From Oscillospiraceae bacterium (lineage in GTDB: Bacteria > Bacillota > Clostridia > Oscillospirales > Oscillospiraceae): a stretch of 59,960 nt of DNA. Where the stretch lies: positions 1 to 59,960 of the forward strand of contig JAFRDM010000072.1 in NCBI GenBank assembly GCA_017403885.1, in the 5' to 3' direction. The notes under the pieces were generated by a model. The model was not told the DNA's origin. It saw only the letters and a list, made by a program, of their open reading frames with translations, and searched no databases. Both the position numbers and the translations under genes were made by a program. Of the stretch, positions 26,005 to 35,691 are shown one piece after another (position 1 is the stretch's first letter; each line of letters begins with the position of its first letter).

Positions 26005-27201
26005 ATGTCCAAAGTCACACCGCCCAAATATGTCAAGCAAGTGCTGATCACGCTGCAGTCGCGCGGCTATCTGGCTTATCTCGTCGGCGGCTGCGTGCGC
26101 GATATGATCCTCGGCGTGCACCCGCAGGACTGGGATATCTGTACCAGCGCGCTGCCGGAGCAGGTGCGCGAGCTCTTCCCGCGCACGCTCACGGTCGGCA
26201 TCCGGCACGGCACCGTCACGGTGCTGATCAATTCCCACGCCGTCGAGGTCACGACCTTCCGCAGCGACGGCTCCTACGCCGACCACCGACACCCGGAGAC
26301 GGTCAGCTTCGTCGGCGACCTGACCTCCGACCTCTCACGGCGGGACTTTACGATGAACGCGATCGCCCTTCCGCCCGACGGACTGGTGATCGATCCCTTC
26401 GGCGGGATCGAGGATATCCGCCGCGGCGTGATCCGCTGCGTGGGCGAGCCGCCGCGCCGCTTTGAGGAGGACGCGCTGCGCATGTTCCGCGCGCTGCGTT
26501 TCTCCGCCCGTCTCGGCTTCGGCGTCGAGGAGGAGACGCTCGCGGCGATCTATGAAAAGGCTCCGCTCGCCGCATCCCTCTCGCCGGAGCGCGTGCGCGA
26601 CGAGATCGAAAAAATGCTGCTGACCAACCGCCCGCAGATCCTTTTGACGGTGATCGAGGCGGGCCTGCTCGACCGCTATCTGCTCCCGCGCCGCGGCGAG
26701 CCGGCCTCGGAGCTGATCCGCCTGACGGCTCTGCCGAAAAAGGCGCTGCCGCGCTGGGCGGGGCTGTGCGCCGTGCTGGAGCGGCACGGCCTGATCGCCT
26801 CGGCGGGCGAATTCTTAAGCGCGCTCCGTCTCGACGGGCGCACGCAGCGCTGCTGCGGCGACTGCTGCGAGCTGCTGCGTACCGAGCCGCCGCGCACGCC
26901 GAAGGAGTGGAAGAAGCTGCTCAACCGCTACGGCGTCGACACGGCAAGCTGCGCCGCGCAGTGCAGCGACGCGCTGCAGAGCCGCCGCTGCTACGCCGCG
27001 CTGCGCGCCGTGCTCAAAAGCGGCGAGTGCTTCTCGGTCAGACACCTCGCCGTCACGGGCGACGACCTTGTGGAGCTGGGTCTGCGCGGGAAGGAGCTCG
27101 GCGAGATGCTGAACTTCCTGCTCGAATACGTGATGGACTATCCCGAAAACAACCGCCGCGAGCTGCTGCTGCAGCTGGTGCGCGGCACGGAGGAGAGCTG
27201 A
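26005..27201 (+). CDS. cca: CCA tRNA nucleotidyltransferase
   Basis: 398 residues. Adds or repairs the 3' CCA end of tRNAs. Class II nucleotidyltransferase head: LVGGCVRDMILG (residues 27-37), catalytic pair Asp42 and Asp44 in PQDWDICTSA, then SRRDFTMNAIA; nucleotide-recognition region EEDALRMFRALRFSARLGF. No HD domain motif was seen, so repair rather than phosphohydrolase activity is expected. ATG 26005 follows GAGG. First of four closely spaced genes. Confidence 0.93.
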   Translation: MSKVTPPKYVKQVLITLQSRGYLAYLVGGCVRDMILGVHPQDWDICTSALPEQVRELFPRTLTVGIRHGTVTVLINSHAVEVTTFRSDGSYADHRHPETVSFVGDLTSDLSRRDFTMNAIALPPDGLVIDPFGGIEDIRRGVIRCVGEPPRRFEEDALRMFRALRFSARLGFGVEEETLAAIYEKAPLAASLSPERVRDEIEKMLLTNRPQILLTVIEAGLLDRYLLPRRGEPASELIRLTALPKKALPRWAGLCAVLERHGLIASAGEFLSALRLDGRTQRCCGDCCELLRTEPPRTPKEWKKLLNRYGVDTASCAAQCSDALQSRRCYAALRAVLKSGECFSVRHLAVTGDDLVELGLRGKELGEMLNFLLEYVMDYPENNRRELLLQLVRGTEES

Positions 27202-27204
27202 GAT

Positions 27205-27777
27205 ATGAGCGAAGAGATGAAAGCTCTGGCCCGGCGCTGCGAGGGCTGCCGAAACTGCCCCCTCGGCGCGTCGCGGACCAATCTGGTCTTCGGGGTAGGA
27301 AAAGTGCCGAGCGAGCTGATGCTCATAGGCGAGGGCCCGGGCGAGCAGGAAGACCTGCAGGGCGAGCCCTTCGTCGGCCCGGCCGGGAAGCTGCTCGACG
27401 ACATGCTGGAGATGATCGGGCTGGACCGGACGCGCGTCTACATCGCCAACACCGTCAAGTGCCGCCCGCCGCTGAACCGCGACCCGGCCGAGGAGGAGAT
27501 GGCCGCCTGCCGTCCCTGGCTGGAGCAGCAGATCGCCCTTGTCCGCCCGAAGATCATCGTCTGCCTGGGCCGCATCGCCGCCGGGGAGATGATCAAAAAG
27601 GATTTCCGCATCACGCGCGAGCACGGCCAGTGGTTTGAAAAAGACGGCGTGAAGCTGATGGCGATCTACCATCCCTCCGCGCTGCTGCGCGACGTGTCCA
27701 AACGGCCCGAGACCTTCGCGGATCTGCGCGAGCTGCGCAGCGTCCTGCGCAGAGAGACCGCACTTTACGAAAAATAA
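27205..27777 (+). CDS. Family 4 uracil-DNA glycosylase
   Basis: 190 residues. Removes uracil from DNA. Cysteines Cys12, Cys15 (CEGCRNC) with Cys86 and Cys102 fit the four iron-sulfur ligands of family 4; IGEGPGEQED (residues 41-50) is the active-site motif and YHPSALLRD is the minor-groove loop. Overlapping spacing (3 bases after cca) indicates one operon. The pairing of tRNA repair and DNA repair is not obviously functional. Confidence 0.93.
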   Translation: MSEEMKALARRCEGCRNCPLGASRTNLVFGVGKVPSELMLIGEGPGEQEDLQGEPFVGPAGKLLDDMLEMIGLDRTRVYIANTVKCRPPLNRDPAEEEMAACRPWLEQQIALVRPKIIVCLGRIAAGEMIKKDFRITREHGQWFEKDGVKLMAIYHPSALLRDVSKRPETFADLRELRSVLRRETALYEK

Positions 27778-27786
27778 GGGATCCCC

Positions 27787-28692
27787 ATGATTGAATTCAA
27801 GACCGTCACGCTCTGTGACAAGCAATGGATCGACGAGATCGTCATGGCCGAGGGGAGCCGCAGCGCGGACTTCAACTTCGGCAATATCTATATCTGGGAC
27901 AACCGCTATAAGCAGCTTGTCGCCCGTGCCGGCGGCAGGATGCTCACCAAGCTGCGCTATGCGGGCAAGCCCGCCTTCGTTTTTCCCATCGGCACCGGGC
28001 CGCTGCGCCCGGCGATCGAGGAGCTGCGCGCCTTTGCTGCCGCAAAGGGCTATGGGCCGCTGTGCCTGCGCGGCATCACCGAGGAGCACCGCGCGCTGCT
28101 CGAGAGCGAGTATCCCGGCTGCTTTTCCTATTCCGAGGATACGGACAACGCCGACTACATCTACGAGGCGGAAAAGCTGGCGACATACGCGGGCAAGGCC
28201 CTGCACGGCAAGAAAAACCACTGCAACCGCTTCGAGGCGGAGAACGACTGGCGCTTTGTGCCCCTCACGCGCTCGCTCATCGGCGACTGTCTGGATATGC
28301 TGGACGTGTGGAGCGAGGAAAACGCCGACAGACTTGACAAGAGCATCGTCCATGAGCATACGGCCATCGTGCGCGCCTTCGCGGCCTTTGAAAAGCTCTC
28401 TCTCAAGGGCGGCGTGCTGTACGCGAACGAAAAGCTCGTGGGCTTCACGCTGGGCGAGATGATCTGCGAGGACACCTTCGACGTCCACTTTGAAAAGGCC
28501 GAGAGCGGTCTCAACGGCGCCTATCCGATGACCTGCCGCGAGCTGACGCGGATGCTGATGGCAAACTATCCGAAGCTGCGCTACATCAACCGCGAGGACG
28601 ACATGGGCATCGAGGCGCTGCGCCGCTCGAAGGAGAGCTACAAGCCCGCCTTCCTACTGAAAAAATATACCGCGAGGTGGATCGGAGCATGA
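27787..28692 (+). CDS. DUF2156 (phosphatidylglycerol lysyltransferase C-terminal-like) protein
   Basis: 301 residues, cytoplasmic, with the double-GNAT-like fold of the family of MprF C-terminal domains. Features: FNFGNIYIWDNRYK near the N-terminus, GKKNHCNRFEAEN in the middle, and NREDDMGIEALRRSKESYKPAFLL at the end, all typical. Unlike MprF it has no membrane part. Members of this family probably use aminoacyl-tRNA or acyl donors, but no activity is established for this branch. The stop overlaps the next start as ATGA. Confidence 0.85.
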   Translation: MIEFKTVTLCDKQWIDEIVMAEGSRSADFNFGNIYIWDNRYKQLVARAGGRMLTKLRYAGKPAFVFPIGTGPLRPAIEELRAFAAAKGYGPLCLRGITEEHRALLESEYPGCFSYSEDTDNADYIYEAEKLATYAGKALHGKKNHCNRFEAENDWRFVPLTRSLIGDCLDMLDVWSEENADRLDKSIVHEHTAIVRAFAAFEKLSLKGGVLYANEKLVGFTLGEMICEDTFDVHFEKAESGLNGAYPMTCRELTRMLMANYPKLRYINREDDMGIEALRRSKESYKPAFLLKKYTARWIGA

Positions 28693-29492
28693 AGATCCGG
28701 CACTACCGGAGGGAGGATATCCCGGCCATGCGCGCGCTGTGGCAGCGCGTCTTCGGCGAGCGCGAGAGCTTTCTGGACGCCTTTTTCACGCTGCTCGGCG
28801 ACATCGGCGGCGCGGCCGTCGCCGAGGACGAGAGCGGCGCGCTCGGCGGCGCGGCCTACGCGCTGACGGGCTACGAGCTGCTCGCGGACGGCGCGAGCCC
28901 GCACCTCGGCTATGTCTACGCCGTAGCCGTGGACGAGGCGATGCGCGGCCGGGGACTCGGCGCGGAGCTGACAAAGACGGCCGCCGCCATCTGCCGCGAG
29001 CGCGAGGCCGTCATCGTCACGACGCTGCCGGCGGAGGAGAGGCTCTACGCCTGGTACGAAAAACACATCGGCACAAAATACCTGCTGCGGCGGGAAAAGA
29101 AGCTGATCCCTGCGCGCAAAAAAGTAGACATAATGAAAATGACCGCGACGGAATACATGCTCTGGCGCGAGAATATGCTGCGCGGAAAGCCCCATATCCA
29201 TCTGTCCCATCCGATGCTGGAGGCGCAGCGCGCGCTGTGCGAGGCCTATGGCGGAGCGCTCTGCGCGTCGAGCGACGGCATCTTCGCCGCCTACCGCGAC
29301 GGCGAGCGGCTGATCATACCGGAAGTCCTTTGCGCGCAAGGCTTTCCGGAGGAGACCGCCGCCTCCGCCGCGGCGTATTTCGGCTGCCGCGAGGCCCTGC
29401 TCTATACCCCGACGGCGCAGGGCGGCGAGGCGTATATCGCCTCCGACACGGCGCTGCCCGCCGATACGGTCTGGAATCTCACGATGGATTGA
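28689..29492 (+). CDS. GNAT-family N-acetyltransferase
   Basis: 267 residues. The N-terminal half is a GNAT domain: IRHYRREDIPAMRALW, then VYAVAVDEAMRGRGLGAEL with the acetyl-CoA pyrophosphate-binding R-G-x-G-x-G/A pattern. The second half (about 140-267) is a separate domain of unknown role. Translationally coupled to the DUF2156 gene, so the two may form a complex or act in one pathway. Substrate unknown. Confidence 0.85.
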   Translation: MKIRHYRREDIPAMRALWQRVFGERESFLDAFFTLLGDIGGAAVAEDESGALGGAAYALTGYELLADGASPHLGYVYAVAVDEAMRGRGLGAELTKTAAAICREREAVIVTTLPAEERLYAWYEKHIGTKYLLRREKKLIPARKKVDIMKMTATEYMLWRENMLRGKPHIHLSHPMLEAQRALCEAYGGALCASSDGIFAAYRDGERLIIPEVLCAQGFPEETAASAAAYFGCREALLYTPTAQGGEAYIASDTALPADTVWNLTMD

Positions 29493-29610
29493 AAAATGAT
29501 TTTACATTCCTGAAACAATTTTGGGCTTGTTTACGTAACATATTTTACATAAGATAGAAGCACCATCCGAGATGCCTCATCTTTTTCATTTTGTCCTCAT
29601 CCATATAACG

Positions 29611-29639
29611 AAAGGGAGCAGCCAAGCTGCTCCCTTTTG
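29611..29639. terminator. Bidirectional terminator
   Basis: Perfect 12-bp stem AAAGGGAGCAGC/GCTGCTCCCTTT with a 3-base loop and flanking A and T runs. It separates the rightward cca operon from the leftward XRE pair. Confidence 0.88.
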
Positions 29640-29659
29640 TTCCCGTTTATGAGATCGCT

Positions 29660-30133
29660 TCAGTCGCTTTCGTTCTCGCCGCTCTCGTCCTCGAGTTTGG
29701 CGAGCTTCTTTTTATACTCCCGCGCCGTGAGACTCAGCAGCAGGAAACAGCCGGCAAAGACCGCGGCAAAGCAGATCACAAAGCCGGCGACGGCGCCGCT
29801 GACGGAGTGGTAGCGCACGAGCGCGACGGCTCCGAGAATCAGGCCCGCGGCGACGGACGCGACGAGCGAGACGATCAGATTGGTCTTACGGTCGGCCTTG
29901 AGACGGCGATCCCAGATCCCGCTGCGCAGACAGGCCTCGCCGAGATAGACGGCCAGCGCCATAAAGACGACCCATTCGCCGGCAAGATATCGGAAGTTTT
30001 CCATCCCGAAGATGAAAAGCTGGGCGACGATCGCGGCGAGCAGCCCCCAGAAGGCGAGCCAGCAGCCATTGTGCTCGATCTGCAGAAGCTTGGCTTCCTG
30101 CATTTCGTCAAGATTGGATTTTACGTTTTTCAT
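29660..30133 (-). CDS. Membrane protein paired with an XRE regulator
   Basis: 157 residues with about four transmembrane segments (from WLAFWGLLAAIVAQLFIF) and a Glu/Lys-rich C-terminal tail. The opening LDEMQEAKLLQIEHNGCW is a recognisable feature of a family of clostridial membrane proteins that sit beside small XRE regulators (DUF6773-like; the number is from memory). Starts inside the regulator's stop (ATGA). It may sense a membrane state and control the regulator, or be its target. Confidence 0.7.
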   Translation of the reverse strand: MKNVKSNLDEMQEAKLLQIEHNGCWLAFWGLLAAIVAQLFIFGMENFRYLAGEWVVFMALAVYLGEACLRSGIWDRRLKADRKTNLIVSLVASVAAGLILGAVALVRYHSVSGAVAGFVICFAAVFAGCFLLLSLTAREYKKKLAKLEDESGENESD

Positions 30134-30336
30134 TCCTCATTTTCCTCCCAGAACAAATCGTTGAGCGTTACGTCCAGCGCGCGGCAGATCGCGCGGCAGA
30201 GCTTGATCGTAGGATTGTATTCGCCCTTCTCGATGGCGTTGATCGTCTGGCGCGACACGCCGACCAGCTCGGCCAGCTGCTGCTGCGACAGATCGTGCCC
30301 CGCGCGGGCGGCTTTTAATTTCAGGTTTTTTGCCAT
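30130..30336 (-). CDS. XRE-family helix-turn-helix regulator
   Basis: 68 residues: LSQQQLAELVGVSRQTINAIEKGEYNPTI is a complete Cro/C1-type helix-turn-helix, close to the YgzD/YozG group. ATG 30336 is required because the promoter -35 covers any longer start; GAGGTGAGG lies just upstream. The short leader (about 12 bases) leaves room for autorepression at the promoter. Confidence 0.93.
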   Translation of the reverse strand: MAKNLKLKAARAGHDLSQQQLAELVGVSRQTINAIEKGEYNPTIKLCRAICRALDVTLNDLFWEENEE

Positions 30337-30355
30337 GTTCCTCACCTCTGGACAT

Positions 30356-30384
30356 AATGTAGCACACAGTTTCCGAAATGTCAA
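30356..30384 (-). promoter_or_regulatory. Promoter of the XRE/membrane protein pair
   Basis: Minus-strand TTGACA, 17 bases, TACATT. Confidence 0.8.
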
Positions 30385-30432
30385 GTATATATTACAAAAA
30401 TATTTTTATTTTTTACAGAATGTCCGGAACAA

Positions 30433-30464
30433 AGATAAAACACCCCGCCCTGTGGGCGGGGTGT
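30433..30464 (-). terminator. Terminator of the V-ATPase operon
   Basis: Perfect 11-bp stem ACACCCCGCCC/GGGCGGGGTGT with a 3-base loop, T-rich on the minus side; also T-rich on the plus side. Confidence 0.9.
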
Positions 30465-30489
30465 TTTTTTCTATTCGGGCGTTTCGGCC

Positions 30490-31143
30490 TTACTGCTTGT
30501 AGTTGTGCGCGTCCTGCAGCACCATCTCCTTGACCTTGAGCAGACGGACCTTCGTGGCGTTCTCGTTCTCCTCCAGCTTCATGGAGATATACTTGATGTT
30601 GCCCTCGAGCTCCGGGATCATGACGTATTCCAGCGCGTTGACGCGCCGGCGCGTCTTTTCGATCTCCTCGGCCAGGAGCTGCATGGTCTTTTCGACCTGG
30701 GCCAGCTCCAGCATGTCCTCGAACACCCGCGCGAGCTTGTCGAGCGCGTCGTCCAGCTCGCCGGAGGTCTGCGCGAAGCCGTAGGGGTAGATCTCGGAGG
30801 GGTCGTTGTTCTTCGTCGTGAAGCTGTAGAGAGGCACGTTCACGCTCATGATGTTCCGGAAGTCCATGCCGAGCTCGACGCTCTGGCGCGGATAGAGCAG
30901 CGCCTGCTCGAGCATCTCGGGCGACATGATCGAGCTCGCCACCTGCAGCGAGGCGAAGGCCTGCGTCAGCCCTTCCTCGACGCGGAGACGAAGGACCTTG
31001 TTCTGCCGGACGACGTCCATGAACTGGCGCATCAGCTCGTCGCGTTTATCCTTGAGAAGCTTATGGCCGCGCCGCGCGGTCTTCAATCTGCCCTTGAGCT
31101 GATTGAGCACCATACGGGTCGGGGTAACAGCGGTACCTGCCAA
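30490..31143 (-). CDS. ntpD: V-type ATPase subunit D
   Basis: 217 residues. Central rotor shaft of the V1 sector. The N-terminus VTPTRMVLNQLKGRLKTARRGHKLLKDKRDEL is the conserved coiled-coil opening, and the C-terminus returns as a second long helix (RRVNALEYVMIPELEGNIKYI). TTG 31143 is used: GGAGGTGA lies 7 bases upstream and the nearby ATG is out of frame. Last gene of the operon. Confidence 0.96.
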   Translation of the reverse strand: MAGTAVTPTRMVLNQLKGRLKTARRGHKLLKDKRDELMRQFMDVVRQNKVLRLRVEEGLTQAFASLQVASSIMSPEMLEQALLYPRQSVELGMDFRNIMSVNVPLYSFTTKNNDPSEIYPYGFAQTSGELDDALDKLARVFEDMLELAQVEKTMQLLAEEIEKTRRRVNALEYVMIPELEGNIKYISMKLEENENATKVRLLKVKEMVLQDAHNYKQ

Positions 31144-31181
31144 AAAACATCACCTCCTATGATTTTTCTTCAAAAGACGGA

Positions 31182-32555
31182 TCAGTCTTTCGGCATGTAC
31201 TTCTCGATCATCTCGGGCTTGATGCGCTTGAGCTCGCGCCGCGGGAGGATCCGCAGCAGCTGCCAGCCGAGATCCAGCGTCTCGGTGATGCTGCGGTTGG
31301 TCGTGTTGCCCTGGGAGACGTACTGGCGCTCAAACTCGTCGGCGAACTTGGCGAAGAGCTTGTCGTCCTCGCTCAGCGCGGCCTCGCCCAGGATCGTCAT
31401 CAGCTCCTTGGCGTCCTTGCCGCGGGAGTAGGCGGCGAAGAGCTGGTTCATCGTGCCGGCGTGGTCCTCGCGGGTCTTGCCGACGCCGATGCCCTTGTCC
31501 TTGAGTCGGCTCAGCGACGGCAGCACGTCCACGGGCGGGACGATGCCCTTGCGGTGCAGATCGCGCGAGAGGATGATCTGGCCCTCGGTGATGTAGCCGG
31601 TCAGGTCGGGGATCGGGTGGGTCTTGTCGTCCTCGGGCATGGTCAGGATCGGGATCATCGTGATCGAGCCCTTCTTGCCCTGGCGGCGGCCGGCGCGCTC
31701 GTACATCGTCGCAAGGTCGGTGTAGAGGTAGCCGGGATAGCCGCGGCGGCCGGGGACTTCCTTCTTGGCCGCGGAGACCTCGCGCAGCGCCTCGGCGTAG
31801 TTCGTGATGTCGGTGAGGATGACCAGCACCTGCATGTCCTTTTCAAAGGCCAGATACTCGGCGGCGGTCAGCGCCATACGCGGGGTGGCGATACGCTCGA
31901 CGGCCGGGTCGTTGGCGAGGTTGGAAAAGACGACCGTGCGGTCGATGGCGCCGGTACGGCGGAAGTCGTTGATGAAGTACTCGGACTCCTCGAAGGTGAT
32001 GCCGATGGCGGCGAACACGACGGCGAAGGTCTCGTTGTCGCCCAGGACGCGGGCCTGACGCGCGATCTGCGCGGCCAGCGCGGCGTGGGGCAGACCCGAG
32101 CCGGAGAAGATCGGCAGCTTCTGGCCGCGGACCAGCGTGTTCAGACCGTCGATCGTGGAAACGCCGGTCTGGATGAATTCGGCGGGATAGGCGCGGGCGG
32201 CCGGGTTCATCGGCAGGCCGTTGATGTCCATGTACGCGTCCGGCAGGATCTCCGGACCGCCGTCGATGGGCAGGCCCATGCCGTTGAAGACGCGGCCGAG
32301 CATGTCCTCGCTGACGGCGAGCTGCTGCGGATGGCCGAGGAAGCGCACCTTCGTCTGGGCCAGGTTGATGCCCTGCGCGCTCTCGAACAGCTGGACGACG
32401 GCCTTGTTGCCCTCGACCTCCAGCACCTTGCAGCGGCGGACCTGACCGTTGGGCAGCTCCAGTTCGCCCAGCTCGTCATAGGTGACGCCCTCGACGCCGT
32501 CGACGATCATCAGAGGGCTGGCGATCTCTTTGATGGTTTTATATTCCTTGATCAT
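31182..32555 (-). CDS. ntpB: V-type ATPase subunit B (non-catalytic)
   Basis: 457 residues. Regulatory nucleotide-binding-fold subunit that alternates with A in the V1 hexamer. Lacks a P-loop, as expected; shows [33 protein letters not shown] and the arginine-bearing [18 protein letters not shown]. Overlaps the subunit A stop. Confidence 0.97.
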   Translation of the reverse strand: MIKEYKTIKEIASPLMIVDGVEGVTYDELGELELPNGQVRRCKVLEVEGNKAVVQLFESAQGINLAQTKVRFLGHPQQLAVSEDMLGRVFNGMGLPIDGGPEILPDAYMDINGLPMNPAARAYPAEFIQTGVSTIDGLNTLVRGQKLPIFSGSGLPHAALAAQIARQARVLGDNETFAVVFAAIGITFEESEYFINDFRRTGAIDRTVVFSNLANDPAVERIATPRMALTAAEYLAFEKDMQVLVILTDITNYAEALREVSAAKKEVPGRRGYPGYLYTDLATMYERAGRRQGKKGSITMIPILTMPEDDKTHPIPDLTGYITEGQIILSRDLHRKGIVPPVDVLPSLSRLKDKGIGVGKTREDHAGTMNQLFAAYSRGKDAKELMTILGEAALSEDDKLFAKFADEFERQYVSQGNTTNRSITETLDLGWQLLRILPRRELKRIKPEMIEKYMPKD

Positions 32556-34321
32556 GCGTCCTCACCTCCTGCGATCACCGCTTCGATCTCCTGCTTCATC
32601 TGCGCGTCGATCGCGTCGTAGGCCTCCTCAAAGGCCTTGGGATCGGCCATCTTGGCGCGGCCGATCTTTTCGCGCACGTCGACGGCGAAGAGCGCGTCCA
32701 TGTTCGCGCCCTTTTCCAGCGCCTCGCGGCAGAGCACGTCGTAATGCAGCACGATGTCCAGCAGACGGAACTGCTTCTTGTAGGAGGAATAGGCGTCCTC
32801 GTCCACGAAGGCGTTCTGCTGCAGGAAGTCCTCGCGGATCATCTTGGCCGTTTCCATCGTCAGACGGTCGTTGGGGCTCAGCGCGTCCTGGCCGACCAGA
32901 CGGACGATCTCCTGCAGCTCGCTCTCCTCCTGGAGGATGTGCATCGCGCGCTCGCGGTTTTTCATGTAGCCCTCGCCGAAGCTCTCGGTATACCAGGGCG
33001 CGAGCGTGTCGAGATACAGCGAATAGGAGGTCAGCCAGTTGATGGCCGGGAAGTGACGGGCGTAGGCCAGCGAGGAATCCAGCGCCCAGAAGACCTTGAC
33101 GATACGCATCGTGGCCTGCGAGACAGGCTCGGAGATATCGCCGCCCGGAGGCGAGACGGCGCCGATGGCGGTGACGGAGCCCTGGCGCTCGTCGCTGCCG
33201 AGGCACTCGACCACGCCGGCGCGCTCGTAGAACTGCGCCAGACGCGAGGCGAGGTAGGCGGGATAGCCCTCTTCGCCGGGCATCTCTTCGAGACGGCCGG
33301 ACATCTCGCGCAGGGCCTCTGCCCAGCGGGAGGTGGAGTCGGCCAGAACGGCCACGTCATAGCCCATGTCGCGGAAGTACTCCGCGATCGTGATGCCGGT
33401 GTAGATCGAGGCCTCGCGCGCCGCGACGGGCATGTCGGAGGTGTTGGCGATCAGCACCGTGCGCTTCATCAGCGGCTCGCCGTTGCGCGGGTCCTTCAGC
33501 TCGGGGAACTCCATGAGAACGTCGGTCATCTCGTTGCCGCGCTCGCCGCAGCCGATGTAGATGACGATGTCCACGTCGGACCACTTCGCCAGCTGGTGCT
33601 GCACGACGGTCTTGCCGGAGCCGAAGGGGCCGGGGACGGCGGCGGTGCCGCCCTTGGCGATCGGGAAGAGCGTGTCGATGATACGCTGGCCGCTGTTCAT
33701 CGGGCGGCTCGGCACGTACTTGCGCTCATAGGGGCGGGCAATACGCACGGGCCAGCGCTGCATCATCTGCACCTTGTGCTCGGCGCCCCTGCCGTCGCGC
33801 ACGACGGCGATCACGTCGGCGACGGTGTGCTCGCCGCTCTCGACGGAGACGACCTCGCCGGTCACGCCGTAGGGGACCATGATCTTGTGCAGGATGGCCG
33901 TGGTTTCCTGCACGGTGCCCAGCACGTCGCCGGGGCCGACCTTATCGCCCGGCTTCGCGACGGGGACGAAGTCCCATTTCTTTTCGCGGTCCAGCGCCGG
34001 CACGTCGATGCCGCGGCTGATGCTGTCGCCGGAGATGCGGCGCATCTCGGGCAGCGGGCGCTGGATGCCGTCGTAGATGTTGTCCAGCATGCCGGGTCCG
34101 AGCTCGACGGACAGCGGCATCCCGGTGGTGACGACCTCCGCGCCAGGGCCGAGACCGGAGGTCTCCTCGTAGACCTGGATGGAGGCTTTGTCGCCTGTCA
34201 TGTTCAAAATCTCGCCGATGAGGTGCTGAGAGCCGACGCGGACGACGTCGGAGACGTTGGCGTCCGCCAGACCCTCCGCCACGACAAGCGGGCCGGAGAC
34301 CTTGGTAATAGTTCCGCTCAT
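32552..34321 (-). CDS. ntpA: V-type ATPase subunit A (catalytic)
   Basis: 589 residues. Catalytic ATPase subunit. P-loop GPFGSGKT (Lys237), the non-homologous region typical of A subunits, [12 protein letters not shown] with the catalytic Glu, and [19 protein letters not shown] 34321 is chosen over ATG 34327 because AAGGAAGG is then at 7 bases. Confidence 0.97.
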   Translation of the reverse strand: MSGTITKVSGPLVVAEGLADANVSDVVRVGSQHLIGEILNMTGDKASIQVYEETSGLGPGAEVVTTGMPLSVELGPGMLDNIYDGIQRPLPEMRRISGDSISRGIDVPALDREKKWDFVPVAKPGDKVGPGDVLGTVQETTAILHKIMVPYGVTGEVVSVESGEHTVADVIAVVRDGRGAEHKVQMMQRWPVRIARPYERKYVPSRPMNSGQRIIDTLFPIAKGGTAAVPGPFGSGKTVVQHQLAKWSDVDIVIYIGCGERGNEMTDVLMEFPELKDPRNGEPLMKRTVLIANTSDMPVAAREASIYTGITIAEYFRDMGYDVAVLADSTSRWAEALREMSGRLEEMPGEEGYPAYLASRLAQFYERAGVVECLGSDERQGSVTAIGAVSPPGGDISEPVSQATMRIVKVFWALDSSLAYARHFPAINWLTSYSLYLDTLAPWYTESFGEGYMKNRERAMHILQEESELQEIVRLVGQDALSPNDRLTMETAKMIREDFLQQNAFVDEDAYSSYKKQFRLLDIVLHYDVLCREALEKGANMDALFAVDVREKIGRAKMADPKAFEEAYDAIDAQMKQEIEAVIAGGEDA

Positions 34322-34369
34322 TTGCATACCTTCCTTTTGATGGATTTCAAAGGATCGCTTGAGTGATCG

Positions 34370-34690
34370 TTAATCACCTAAGATGTTCGTGCCGACGGCG
34401 CGTTCGACCGCCGCCTTCAGCGCGTTTCGGCCGAGCCCGAGGCTGCCCTCGCGGCCGGGGATCAGGATGATCGCGGGGCTGGGGCTGTCCTTGTAGCGGG
34501 AGATCTCGTGATCGAGCTCTCCGGCCAGGTTCTCCTCGATGTAAATGATGGCGTAATCCTCGCTCTCGCGTGTGAGCTTTCTCAGCACGGCGAGCGCGTC
34601 CTGGGCGTTCTCCACGCCGTAGGCCTCGAGACCGAGGGCCTTGAAGCCCATGACGGTCTCCCGTCCGCCTATGACTGCAATTTTAAGCAT
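34370..34690 (-). CDS. ntpG: V-type ATPase subunit F
   Basis: 106 residues. Small rotor subunit that binds subunit D: MLKIAVIGGRETVMGFKALGL at the start and AIIYIEENLA in the middle are family features. Overlaps the subunit C stop by 8 bases. Called NtpG in Enterococcus. Confidence 0.93.
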   Translation of the reverse strand: MLKIAVIGGRETVMGFKALGLEAYGVENAQDALAVLRKLTRESEDYAIIYIEENLAGELDHEISRYKDSPSPAIILIPGREGSLGLGRNALKAAVERAVGTNILGD

Positions 34691-35669
34691 ACAGATCACG
34701 CAGCCTTTCCTTGATCGTCTCCGCGCTGACGCCCGCGAGCGCGCCGGTGAGGATCATCCGCACGGCGGTGATCTCGTTCTCCACGGCGGCGATGTAGGCC
34801 GCGACGACCTCCGGGCCGTAGGAGACGAGCTTGGCCGAACGCAGATACGCGTTCACGGCGTTGTCGCACAGCAGCTCGAACGCGGTCATCGACCCGCCGG
34901 AGATCGCCTCGGCGCCCGCGGCGGCCGCCTTCTCCAGCGGCGTGTGCGCGAAGAGCGCGGCAAGCGCGTCCCCGTCCGCGGCGGCGATGCGGTCGACGTC
35001 CGCGCCGCCCTTGATCAGAACGGAGGCGAGGAAGTCCGCGCTCTTGTGCATGCGCGCGGTGCGCACGGCGCTCTTGAGGTTGGCGACGTCGATGAGCAGC
35101 TTCACATAGTCTGAAACAAAGGGGTTGTCAAGCTTGGCGGCGATGGCCTTCATCTCCTCGAAGCAGGCCCGGTCAAGCTCGAAGTCCGCCAGCTGCGGGT
35201 TGGCGGTGCGGGCAAGCGTACTGCCCGCTTCGACCATCGCCGCGCCGAGGACCTCCGGCAGATCGGAGATGCGCTCCTCGTCCCAGGCTGTTTTGAGCTT
35301 TTCCGGCGCGACGCGCCCGGAGAGGCTCATCAGCCGCAGCGGATCGTCTCCCATCGCCTCGCCCTTGAGAACGGCCTTGGCGTTATGATAGTCGTATTTC
35401 AGCCGGAAGAGCTCCACGAGCGCCTTGTCGGGGACAAGGTTCTCCAGCTCCGCAAGGATCGCGGCGCGGCGCCCGGAGAGGGCGGCGTCGATCCCGGCGG
35501 CGCTGAGACCGCTGAAGTCGTCGTAGCCGCAGTCGCCGAGGAGCTTGGCGCTCTCTTCAAAGCCGGAGGCCTCCAGCATGCGCGCGGCGCGGTCGGCGCT
35601 GAGCATCCTCGTCTCCCGTGCGCGGAGCATGGCGGAGAGGCAGAGATACGCTTCCTTGTTAGTTGACAA
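34683..35669 (-). CDS. ntpC: V-type ATPase subunit C (V0 d/AC39-like)
   Basis: 328 residues, helical funnel that links the V1 shaft to the membrane ring. Contains KYDYHNAKAVLKGE and DYVKLLIDVANLKSAVRTARM, conserved in this family. TTG 35669 is chosen because GGGAGGG lies 7 bases upstream; other in-frame starts overlap the subunit E gene. Confidence 0.92.
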   Translation of the reverse strand: MSTNKEAYLCLSAMLRARETRMLSADRAARMLEASGFEESAKLLGDCGYDDFSGLSAAGIDAALSGRRAAILAELENLVPDKALVELFRLKYDYHNAKAVLKGEAMGDDPLRLMSLSGRVAPEKLKTAWDEERISDLPEVLGAAMVEAGSTLARTANPQLADFELDRACFEEMKAIAAKLDNPFVSDYVKLLIDVANLKSAVRTARMHKSADFLASVLIKGGADVDRIAAADGDALAALFAHTPLEKAAAAGAEAISGGSMTAFELLCDNAVNAYLRSAKLVSYGPEVVAAYIAAVENEITAVRMILTGALAGVSAETIKERLRDLYA

Positions 35670-35691
35670 ATACAATCCCTCCCTTTGGGGA

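Noticed and set aside
30337..30384. Sixteen-residue N-terminal extension of the XRE regulator
   Set aside because: The extension would be encoded by the promoter itself (TTGACA-17-TACATT), upstream of the transcription start.
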